Shown here one piece after another: positions 1-6,607 of a DNA stretch of 7,386 nt. This DNA comes from Thermoproteota archaeon (lineage in GTDB: Archaea; Thermoproteota; Methanomethylicia; Methanomethylicales; Methanomethylicaceae). The stretch covers positions 3,065 to 10,450 of the forward strand of contig QNVH01000026.1 of assembly GCA_004347955.1 (NCBI GenBank), in the 5' to 3' direction. The notes under the pieces were generated by a model. The model saw only the letters and a program-made list of their open reading frames with translations. It made no database searches and had not been told where the DNA came from. Every line of letters begins with the position of its first letter. Position 1 is the stretch's first letter. The position numbers were made by a program, and so were the translations under genes.

Positions 1-2460
1 AAGGTGAAGTGGGTCATAGTTGACGAAGTTCACGAGCTAACAAATGACAAGAGGGGGAGCCAGCTCTCGGTCGGACTGGAGAGGCTGAGGAGGATAACAG
101 CCACAGAGCCGCAGATAATAGGGCTCTCTGCAACCATAGGATCGCCTGAGGAGGTTGCCAAGTTCCTGGTTGGGGTGGATAGGGACTGTGAGATTGTGAG
201 GGTCTCTGTAGCGAAGGACATGGAATTGGATGTGGAAATGCCGGAGGCAAACGATGAGGATGTTAGGCTGGCTGAGAAGATAGCAACCTTCCCCGAGGTC
301 GCGGCGAGGCTCAGAAGGATAAGGGAGCTCGTGGAGAGGTACAGGTCCACGCTCATCTTCACAAACACTAGGTCCGAGGCGGAGATCCTGGCCAGCAGGT
401 TCAGGGTTTGGGACATGAACATGCCTGTGAGCATACACCACGGCAGCCTTGCAAAGTCATCGAGGGTGGAGGCCGAGACCAGCCTAAAGAGGGGCGAGTT
501 GAAGGGGGTTGTTTGCACCTCATCCTTGGAGCTGGGGATCGATATCGGGAGCGTTGACCTTGTGGTACAATACAATTCGCCTAGGCAGGCCACCAGGCTC
601 CTTCAGAGGGTGGGAAGGGCAGGGCACTGGGTTGGCGGGACCTCCAAGGGCACAATAATCACAATGGACTCTGACGATGCGCTCGAGTCCCTGGTGATAG
701 TAAAGCGGAGCCTCAGGGAAGAGCTGGAGGAAGTGAAGATAATACGAAAACCGCTCGATGTCCTTGTCCACCAGATAGCAGGCCTGCTCCTAGAGTATGG
801 GAGGGTAGCAGTGGAGGAGATCTTAGAGATAGTCAGGAGTGCCTACCCGTTCCAAGATCTCACGGAGGAGGAGCTTGGTGATGTTTTGAATTACATGAGC
901 GAGAGGAGGCCGAGGCTTGCCCTATACGTACCGGAGGAGGGGGTGGTGATTAAGACCAGACCGTATGAAAGTATCTTCAGGTACTATTTTGAGAACCTCT
1001 CTATGATACCCGAGGAGAAACACTACCTGGTAATAGATGAGGATAAGGACGAGCCCATAGGCACATTGGACGAGGCATTTGTGGCAGAGTATGGCGAGCC
1101 TGGGGTGAAGTTCATAGTCAGAGGCTCACCCTGGAAGATAATTCAAGTTTACAAAGATGTGGTTTATGTCAGGGCTGAAGAGGACCCAACAGGAGCCATA
1201 CCAGATTGGGTGGGAGACGAGATACCTGTGCCCTTCGAGGTGGCGCAGGAGGTCGGGAGGATCAAGGGGAGGGTTTGCCAACTTTTAAGGCGAGGCAAGC
1301 CCTTCGAAGAGGTGATCGAGGAGCTCAGGGCGGAGTACCCCGTATCGAGGGAGCTGCTGTCAAAGGCTCTGGCAGAGGTGAGAGAGCAGGCTGAGGGGAA
1401 ATGGGAGGTGCCGACTGACAGCCTCATCACGGTAGAGGGGTGGGAAGGGTATGTAATAGTGAGTTGCTCCCTCGGACTCATGATAAATAAGACGCTCTCA
1501 AGGATACTCGCTTATTTGATCACAAAAAGGACTGGAAGCGGCGTCGGGGCTTCTCAGGACCCCTACAGGATCTACCTCAAGACTTCCGTTGATGCAGAGA
1601 TGGTGGCTGAAGTCCTGAGAGAACTTGATCCCAAGGATGTCGCCCACCTGGCTGAGGTTTCCGTAGAGAAGACAGGGCTCTTCAGAAGGCGCCTACTCCA
1701 CGTTGCTAAAAGGTTTGGAGTTGTTGAGAAAGGTGCAGATCTGAGCGATGTTGGGATGCAGCAACTTGTTGAGAGTATGAGGGGCACTGTGGTGTGGAGG
1801 GAGGCGATGAAGGAAGTGTTGTTCAAAGACCTCGATGTTGAGGGGCTCGATAGGTTTGCAAGAGGGCTGAAGGAGGGTGCCTTCAAGATAGTCGTAATGG
1901 GGAGAGACCTCCCCCTATCACCCATCTCTAGAGTAGGCATAAGAAAGTTGAGCTGGAAGACAGACCTGGTCCCTGCGGACAGGCTCAGGAGGATCCTGAT
2001 AGAGGCTGGAAAGGCAAGACTTCTGAATGAGGCAAGGGTTGCGGTGTGCTCGGAGTGCTTCAGGTACGTAGAGAGTGTCAAGATCAAGAGGTTTTTGGAA
2101 GGGGTTGCCTGCCCAGAGTGTAAGTCAAAGAAGATAGGCTTAGTGGACGGAGACTTATCGGAGGTGGCTCAGATGGCATCTGAAATGGCTGAGAGGGGCA
2201 GGGTCTCAGATAAGTTCAAGGAGATGTACAGGGCGGTGCTGGAGAGCGGGGAGTTGATAGGGATCTACGGATTACCAGCAGCTCTAGCACTCGCAGCCAA
2301 GGGGTTGCCTAAGACTGCGATTGTAACGCTTGCATCCTCTAAGACCCCTGACATAGACTTTCTCGTGGACATGATCCTGAGGGAGGAGAGAGAAGTTTTG
2401 AGGAAGAGGTACAAGAGGATGCGACCGCAGAGCGAGACAGACGTACGAGTTAAGGGCTAG
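1..2460 (+). CDS. lhr: Lhr-type superfamily 2 ATP-dependent helicase (5' end outside window)
   Basis: A 3'-to-5' DNA/RNA helicase of the Lhr group, which acts in the cytoplasm in nucleic acid repair or remodelling. The frame is open to the left edge, so the Q motif and Walker A are missing; 819 residues are visible. In visible numbering: motif II DEVH at 8-11, motif III SAT at 43-45, motif IV TLIFTNTRSEAE from 117, motif V region SSLELGIDIGSVD from about 174, and motif VI QRVGRAGH at 202-209. A winged-helix stretch and the long Lhr 'domain 4' region follow. CX2C pairs at 683/686 and 704/707 form a zinc-ribbon-like element, followed by a YGLPAALALAAKGLP segment typical of the end of archaeal Lhr proteins. 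Missing the usual N-terminal 130-160 residues, the whole protein would be about 950 residues. Family assignment is secure; the aLhr subgroup is not resolved. It ends about 96 bases before the next gene, which has its own promoter. Confidence 0.93.
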   Translation, partial: KVKWVIVDEVHELTNDKRGSQLSVGLERLRRITATEPQIIGLSATIGSPEEVAKFLVGVDRDCEIVRVSVAKDMELDVEMPEANDEDVRLAEKIATFPEVAARLRRIRELVERYRSTLIFTNTRSEAEILASRFRVWDMNMPVSIHHGSLAKSSRVEAETSLKRGELKGVVCTSSLELGIDIGSVDLVVQYNSPRQATRLLQRVGRAGHWVGGTSKGTIITMDSDDALESLVIVKRSLREELEEVKIIRKPLDVLVHQIAGLLLEYGRVAVEEILEIVRSAYPFQDLTEEELGDVLNYMSERRPRLALYVPEEGVVIKTRPYESIFRYYFENLSMIPEEKHYLVIDEDKDEPIGTLDEAFVAEYGEPGVKFIVRGSPWKIIQVYKDVVYVRAEEDPTGAIPDWVGDEIPVPFEVAQEVGRIKGRVCQLLRRGKPFEEVIEELRAEYPVSRELLSKALAEVREQAEGKWEVPTDSLITVEGWEGYVIVSCSLGLMINKTLSRILAYLITKRTGSGVGASQDPYRIYLKTSVDAEMVAEVLRELDPKDVAHLAEVSVEKTGLFRRRLLHVAKRFGVVEKGADLSDVGMQQLVESMRGTVVWREAMKEVLFKDLDVEGLDRFARGLKEGAFKIVVMGRDLPLSPISRVGIRKLSWKTDLVPADRLRRILIEAGKARLLNEARVAVCSECFRYVESVKIKRFLEGVACPECKSKKIGLVDGDLSEVAQMASEMAERGRVSDKFKEMYRAVLESGELIGIYGLPAALALAAKGLPKTAIVTLASSKTPDIDFLVDMILREEREVLRKRYKRMRPQSETDVRVKG

Positions 2461-2465
2461 AGACG

Positions 2466-2473
2466 ATATTTTT
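2466..2473 (+). terminator. possible oligo-T transcription end after the helicase gene
   Basis: A run of five T (2469-2473, in TATTTTT) begins 8 bases after the helicase stop codon. Archaeal RNA polymerase can terminate at short T runs without a hairpin. The position fits, but the run is short. Confidence 0.3.
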
Positions 2474-2485
2474 ACAAAATTTGGT

Positions 2486-2499
2486 GTTCCATTAGGAAC
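2486..2499. repeat. short perfect inverted repeat GTTCC-ATTA-GGAAC
   Basis: Five-base arms with a four-base spacer form a perfect dyad in the 96-base gap between the helicase and hydrolase genes. It lies about 20 bases upstream of the hydrolase TATA box, so it could be an operator. It could also be a weak hairpin at the helicase transcript end. At this length chance is possible. Confidence 0.3.
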
Positions 2500-2520
2500 G
2501 ACTTTGTCTTCGGGCGCACA

Positions 2521-2534
2521 TTTTTATAATTTTT
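2521..2534 (+). promoter_or_regulatory. TATA box (box A) of the metallo-hydrolase gene
   Basis: TTTTTATAATTTTT is a strong archaeal box A. With the usual 24-28 base distance from its centre to the transcription start, RNA would begin near 2551-2556, at or just before the ATG at 2557. The mRNA is therefore predicted to be leaderless or nearly so. The GGTGA just before the ATG leaves no spacing to act as a ribosome binding site. Confidence 0.6.
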
Positions 2535-2556
2535 AGGGGAATTATTATCCGGGTGA

Positions 2557-3204
2557 ATGGCTTTGGTTAAGGTCAAGTGGCTTGGGCACGCAGCATTTCA
2601 GATTAAGGGCAAGGACAAGACAGTTTACATAGACCTTGGGGAGGGGGCAGCCCCATCGGATAAGGCAGATCTTGTACTTGTGACGCATTCCCACTGGGAC
2701 CATTTTGACCCGAAGGTCATAGAGAGAGTGAGGAAAGAAGGGACTGTAATAATCGCTCCAAGGGACTGCATCCCAAAACTGGGAGCAGGAGCGAGGGCTG
2801 TGGAGCCGGGTGACAGGCTGAAGGTCGGCGATCTAGAGGTAAGAGCTGTGCACGCCTACAACGTAAAGAGGTTCAGGTCTCCGGGCGTTCCTTTCCACCC
2901 GAAGGGGTTCGGCGTTGGTTATGTGTTAGGCATCGATGGTAAGAGCATATACCACGCAGGAGACACAGATTTCATACCCGAGATGAAAGAGCTGAAGGGG
3001 GTAGACGTGGCTATTCTGCCGACCGGAGACACCTATACGATGAACAACCAAGAGGCTGCCGATGCGGCCATCACAATAAATCCAAAGATCGCGATCCCAA
3101 TGCACCGCTGGAACACAGACCCGGAAGAATTCCGGAGAATAGTTGAGTCAAGATCGGGAGTGACTGCCAAGATCTTGAGGGTGGGCGAAGAGCTGGAGTT
3201 GTGA
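2557..3204 (+). CDS. metallo-beta-lactamase-fold metal-dependent hydrolase (UPF0173/UlaG-like)
   Basis: A complete cytoplasmic protein of 215 residues, normal for the COG2220/UPF0173 group of metallo-beta-lactamase-fold hydrolases. It starts with the WLGHAAFQI strand typical of the group (8-16). The metal-binding motif HSHWDH is at 44-49 (His44, His46, Asp48, His49). Further ligand candidates are His99, Asp136 in HAGDTD, and His183 in IPMHRW. Relatives include the ascorbate-6-phosphate lactonase UlaG, but most archaeal members have no known substrate and none can be assigned here. It has no signal peptide or membrane segment. The gene has its own TATA box, is probably leaderless, and ends 46 bases from the convergent end of the minus-strand operon, so it appears to be monocistronic. 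No sign of a link to the SMC operon beyond position. Confidence 0.92.
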   Translation: MALVKVKWLGHAAFQIKGKDKTVYIDLGEGAAPSDKADLVLVTHSHWDHFDPKVIERVRKEGTVIIAPRDCIPKLGAGARAVEPGDRLKVGDLEVRAVHAYNVKRFRSPGVPFHPKGFGVGYVLGIDGKSIYHAGDTDFIPEMKELKGVDVAILPTGDTYTMNNQEAADAAITINPKIAIPMHRWNTDPEEFRRIVESRSGVTAKILRVGEELEL

Positions 3205-3216
3205 AGGCCAAACTCG

Positions 3217-3231
3217 TGTGGCGGCCCCACA
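3217..3231. terminator. weak hairpin in the convergent 46-base gap
   Basis: TGTGG-CGGCC-CCACA gives a five-base-pair stem between the two convergent stop codons (3202-3204 on + and 3251-3253 on -). No T run follows on either strand, so a terminator role is doubtful. The gap holds nothing else recognisable. Confidence 0.2.
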
Positions 3232-3250
3232 GCAGAGAACAGAGACGGAG

Positions 3251-3823
3251 TCAGGGCTGTTGAGGCTGGGGAGAAGAACCTGCAATAATGCTGACCAAGG
3301 TTTTACGGTCTATCTCAGCGCGGGTCCTCCACCCTATGTAAAGATTGCCCTCCTCATCTTCATCCAAATAGCCCCTCCTTATGAACCTGTTAAGGTCTTG
3401 GTCGACCTTCCAGTCAGGAAATTTCTCCCTCAGAAGGTCTTCAACCTCCCTCCTGGTGGCCCTCCCCTGCTTTGAGGTTATGTATGCCAGCGCTGCAGCC
3501 AGGACGGCCAGCGTGTCTATCCTCCACCCTGAAAGCGAGGCCTCGCCGATCTGCAGTGGGGATTTGCAGATGACGTAAAAGCGGGCCTGGTCCAGATCTT
3601 CGTCTGTGGGAGTTTGATGGTCCAGACCATCCTCGTAGACGATTTTGATTTCCAGTCCGAGCTCCTCCAGGCGCCTCTCCAGGAGCTTTATTACCTTCAT
3701 GTAATCCTTTCCCAATACCTTTCTGAGCTCCCATCCCTTTGCGCCGGGGAGGCGGTGGTGCTGGAAGAGCAGGAGCTGGGCAGCCTTCTTGAGTTTCCGT
3801 GATATGGTGACATCCTCACTCAT
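3251..3823 (-). CDS. tandem winged-helix protein, candidate KITE/Nse3 (MAGE)-like SMC-complex subunit
   Basis: A complete protein of 190 residues. What is seen: a first helical/winged-helix unit (about 10-90) with a helix-rich start, LERRLEELGLEIKIVYED (48-65) and a strand ARFYVICKSP (80-89). A second unit follows (about 98-180), with SGWRIDTLAVLAAALAYI, REVEDLLREKF, a RRGYLDEDEEGNLYIGW hairpin and RAEIDRKTLVSII. The closing GWRTRAEIDRK (164-174) resembles the WGPRA.xE segment that ends MAGE/Nse3 domains, and the order of elements also fits that fold. The tail is Pro/Gln-rich (SSPQPQQP). The ATG at 3821-3823 overlaps the stop of the preceding gene by 8 bases (ATGAGTGA), which implies translational coupling. 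KITE proteins bind kleisins in SMC complexes; as the third gene after an SMC ATPase this role is inferred. An unrelated winged-helix regulator is the main alternative. Confidence 0.6.
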   Translation of the reverse strand: MSEDVTISRKLKKAAQLLLFQHHRLPGAKGWELRKVLGKDYMKVIKLLERRLEELGLEIKIVYEDGLDHQTPTDEDLDQARFYVICKSPLQIGEASLSGWRIDTLAVLAAALAYITSKQGRATRREVEDLLREKFPDWKVDQDLNRFIRRGYLDEDEEGNLYIGWRTRAEIDRKTLVSIIAGSSPQPQQP

Positions 3824-4642
3824 TTTTAATCCCCTCTGTCCTGTTTTTCAGATTCCTCATTGCCATCCACTTCTCGTAGTTTATGGAGATCGGCACGGAT
3901 TTGCCCCCTTTCCTCTGCACCTGCTTTCCCGCCATCTCGATGAGGATAGTCTCTTCTACCGGGTTGATTATGAGGTTGGCGTACCCGTTTGATATTATGA
4001 AGCTGAGCGCGTATGCCCTTAAAAGCGTCTCCTCATATGTCTCCCTCATTACGAATTTCCAGTAGTCAACAGGTCCTCCTTCAGAAGCTTCTGCCAGCTC
4101 CTCCTGGAGTTTCCTGACCTCTTCGTTGAATGCCCGCTCTGAGAGGAATTTTAGCTTGATGAGCTCCGAGACAGACAACGTTTTTTCTTCTGGAAACTGT
4201 GCTGCCTCGAGCTCCTTCATTCTCTGGGATAGAGGGAGCAGCACCCTCCAGTATTCCAGGGCTTCGGAGAGCCTCTTTGGAGTCAGCTGTTCGGCGGCTA
4301 TCAGAGGCCTCCACGCAGCGAGGAGAGCGGAGGCTAGCTCCTCCTTTCCTAGAAGCTTTATCTTGACCTCTACGAGGAAGGGGTCTATGAACAAACGGAG
4401 GCGCGCCTCTTGACCCAGTCGCTCTGGAGCTTGACCATCAGCGATAACTCCTTCAGGGCTTCAGCGTCCATTAGAAGTTCGTCAAGAAGCTTCCACTGCG
4501 GCAATAGTCTCTTCAAAACCTGCAACTTTTGTGGGACGTCCACCAGGAATGGGTCCTCCCCCTTTGCCCTTATGCTCTGGCAAAGGTTTATTATTCTGGC
4601 CAGTTCCTCGTAGTACTCTTCCTTATGCGCTCGCTGCGGCAG
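3816..4642 (-). CDS. helical protein between SMC and KITE genes, candidate kleisin (Nse4/ScpA-like); frame broken near 4394
   Basis: Not recognised as a named family. The frame open from 4684 reads EEYYEELARIINLC, then EDPFLVDVPQKLQVL, then DAEALKELSLMVKLQSDWVKRRAS before a TAG at 4385-4387. A neighbouring frame continues LFIDPFLVEVKIKLLGKEE and runs to the stop at 3816. One extra base near the AAA at 4393-4395 joins them into about 275 residues. The N-terminal half is helical; the C-terminal part (YEETLLRAYALSFIISNGYANLIINPVEETILIEM, split here as YEETLLRAYALSFIISNG and YANLIINPVEETILIEM) has the helix-then-hairpin pattern of a small winged helix. That layout, and its place between an SMC ATPase and a KITE-like gene, suggests a kleisin. 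The start is uncertain: no in-frame ATG exists near the front. A CTG at 4640-4642 lies 7 bases after GGAGGTG; the first GTG is at the LVDV segment. The 5' end overlaps the SMC stop. Confidence 0.5.
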
Positions 4643-6387
4643 CTTTGGCCACCTCCGACCTTCCGTGCACGTTTTGGACGAAGATTATGTTTGCGAACTC
4701 TCCCACCGCAGTGAGCTGGCTAGGGGTGATCACTATGAACTGCACGTCCGAGCTGTCGTTCATGAAAGAGAAGAGCATCCTCATCATTGACTCCCTGTTG
4801 TGGGGGTCCATGTGCACATCGAACTCGTCGACCGCCCTAACAGGAGATTTCAGGTGGTCCTGCAGAGCCAGGAGGAAGGCCATGGTCGCGACAGCCCTCT
4901 CCCCTCCGCTTTGGGAATATGCATCGAGGAGAACTGGCGAGGTTCCTCGGAAACCCACCGTGATCTCCACACCGGCCCTGTCCGGGTCGTCCATGTTCAG
5001 GAGGCGTATGGCCCCGGTTCCGCCGACCCTCCCCAGGACAGACCGGTACGTGGGGTTTATCTCCTCGATCAGCTTCTCCATAACACCTCTCCAGACCCTT
5101 TTCCTCTCCTCCAACTCTTCAATTGTCTTCCTCCTGTTTTCCCCCACGACCTCTGCCTTCTGCTTCAGTTCGTTGTAGGTTTTCAGGTAGGCTTGGTACA
5201 TGGAAGGTGCGTCCTCGGGGACGTCCCCAAGAGATAGGAGGTGGGCGTTTACAAACTTTATCTCATCTGAGATCTCCAGCAGCGTCCTGGTTGTCTCGAT
5301 TCTCTCCCCAGCTTTGTCCTTGAACTTCTCGGACTCCATTAGGGCGGCCCTGGCCTCCTCCAGGGAGGATCGCAACTCTTTGAGTTCCCTCTCAAGCTCG
5401 CCTTTGCGGTAGCGCATCACTGCCTCGTCAATCCTCAGCTCCACGTACTTCTTGACAACCTCGTCGAGCCTCTCATCTACAAGACCAAGCTCCTTCAGCA
5501 CTGCCTCTCCGTTTTTCACACCCAGAAGGAGGGTCCGGAACTTTTCCTTCAGTAGGAGGTATTCTCCCCAGAGGGCTCCCGCCTCCTCACTCTTGGTGCG
5601 GATGCCCTTCTCTATAGCCTCTAGCTGAGAGGATTTCAGGCGTATCTTCTCCTCTATCTGTGCCACTGCGCGTTCGTTCTTCAATATCTGCGCCCATATC
5701 AACTCTCTCTCCAAGTAGGCCTTCCTCTCCAGCAAGGACTTCTTCTCGTTGTACTTGTCGTTCAGTTCCTTCCAGTAAGCCAAGGTTTGCTCGGCGCTAG
5801 CTAGAAGTTGGGAGGTAGCCTCCTCCTCGCCCAAAATCCTGTTCAGCCTCTCCTCCGACTCGTAGATGGCGCGCCTGTACTGGGAGAAGCCGACCGCTTC
5901 CTCAACCATCCTGAGCTTCTCTTCTGGCGAGGTTATCGCGAACTCCTCTATCATGTTTTGGTGCATTATTATGAGCATGTTGTCGGGGTTCATTCCCACG
6001 CCCTTGAAGAGCCTGTTAACGTCAAATTTACTTACCTGCCTGCCGTTTATCTCGAACCAGTAGGTCCCATCCTTCTTCAGATACCTTGAGACTGATATGA
6101 TGTCGTTGTTTATGTAGGGGACTGGGGCGCTTTCCGTTTTCGGCTCTGTTGTCCAGCACCAGCGTGACCCTCGCAGTGTCTTTACCCCTGCGTATCAAGT
6201 CAGCCAGCTTCCTAGATCTCTCGGTGTAGCTCTGCCCTGTCGCGACGGAAATTGCAATGAGTATTGATGACTTTCCAGCACCATTGGGGCCGCATATCAG
6301 ATTCAGACCACGACTGAGGGGCACCCTAGCGTACTCATAGGACATGAAGTTCTCCAGTACCACCTCGAGTATTGTGAGAGAGCTCAT
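4623..6387 (-). CDS. short-armed SMC-family ATPase, Smc5/6-like; frame broken near 6117-6127
   Basis: An ABC-type ATPase that would bind and compact or repair DNA. The ATG at 6385-6387 opens SSLTILEVVLENFMSYE and Walker A GPNGAGKS (33-40). The frame then fails at two C4 runs; removing one C rejoins RAENGKRP to PYINNDIISVSRYLKKDGTY and gives about 587 residues. In that numbering: Q-loop MHQNMIEEF (Gln143), coiled coils about 155-420, signature SQSGGERAVATM (491-502), Walker B/D-loop RAVDEFDVHMDPHNR (Asp520, Glu521), and H-switch region QFIVITPSQ. DEFDVHMD closely resembles eukaryotic Smc6, while QSGGERAVATM resembles Smc5. The arms are far shorter than in an ordinary SMC of about 1,200 residues. 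I see no hinge domain, and the absence of CXXC rules out a Rad50 zinc hook. It is the first gene of the operon. The segment after 5999 is not a separate gene, since the homology continues upstream of it. Sequencing error is more likely than a true pseudogene. Confidence 0.8.
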
Positions 6388-6428
6388 TTCGGGAACCCCT
6401 CAGGGCGCCTCAAATTCCACAAAAGACC

Positions 6429-6437
6429 CTTATAAGC
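6429..6437 (-). promoter_or_regulatory. possible TATA box of the SMC operon
   Basis: On the minus strand CTTATAAGG (TTATAA at 6430-6435) lies about 45 bases before the SMC start codon. This puts transcription start near 6407 with a leader of about 20 bases. That leader includes GAGGGG about 8 bases before the ATG, a plausible ribosome binding site. An ATATAC about 20 bases further upstream is an alternative. Confidence 0.4.
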
Positions 6438-6516
6438 CTCACTTTTGTATATTGTAGCTTGCTTCCTTGAAATGGTTATAGGGAGATTGCCTCAGACGCG
6501 CATATCACTTTATGCC

Positions 6517-6571
6517 ATTATTTTTTATTAAATTTTTTATTTATATAATTTTAAAAATAATTTAAAATTTT
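6517..6571. other. 55-base tract of pure A/T in the divergent intergenic region
   Basis: Every base from 6517 to 6571 is A or T, in an otherwise moderately GC-rich window. The tract contains a perfect inverted repeat, AATTTTAAA (6547-6555) and TTTAAAATT (6561-6569), separated by five bases. It lies between the divergent SMC and topoisomerase genes. It may be an easily melted or bent DNA segment or a nucleoid-protein binding site. The surrounding gap, 6388-6646, holds the two candidate promoters and no RNA gene I can see. Confidence 0.75.
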
Positions 6572-6594
6572 CCTTGCTTTCCAAAAAGGCGAGT

Positions 6595-6607
6595 AAAGTT
6601 TATGTAA
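6595..6607 (+). promoter_or_regulatory. possible TATA box of the topoisomerase IB gene
   Basis: AAAGTTTATGTAA lies 40-50 bases before the ATG at 6647. Centred near 6603, it would place transcription start near 6628, giving a leader of about 20 bases. The match to box A is imperfect, and TTTTTAAAT at 6617-6625 is a second possibility that would make the mRNA nearly leaderless. Confidence 0.35.

Noticed and set aside
30..593. Long minus-strand open frames opposite the helicase gene
   Set aside because: The + strand carries canonical helicase motifs throughout; the opposite translations are Ser/Leu-rich noise.
3816..4394. TTG at 4392-4394 as the true start of the middle gene
   Set aside because: No ribosome binding site is apparent, and about 75 codons of helical sequence immediately upstream, one base out of phase, fit as the same protein.
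4531..5178. Long open frames on the + strand opposite the SMC gene (also at 4800-5237 and 3614-3802)
   Set aside because: They are shadows of well-supported minus-strand genes, with low-complexity Ser/Leu-rich translations and no family features.
4623..5999. Reading the downstream SMC segment as a separate gene starting with GTG at 5997-5999
   Set aside because: Family-like sequence in the same frame continues upstream to 6116 and joins the Walker A part after a one-base correction; the start would cut the ATPase just before its Q-loop.
4623..6387. Identification of the ATPase as Rad50
   Set aside because: No CXXC zinc hook exists, the only cysteine is next to Walker A, no Mre11 gene is adjacent, and the Walker B/D-loop wording matches Smc5/6 better.
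6472..6531. A 19-codon + strand ORF starting at ATG 6472
   Set aside because: It ends inside the A/T tract, has no ribosome binding site and no recognisable sequence; expected by chance.
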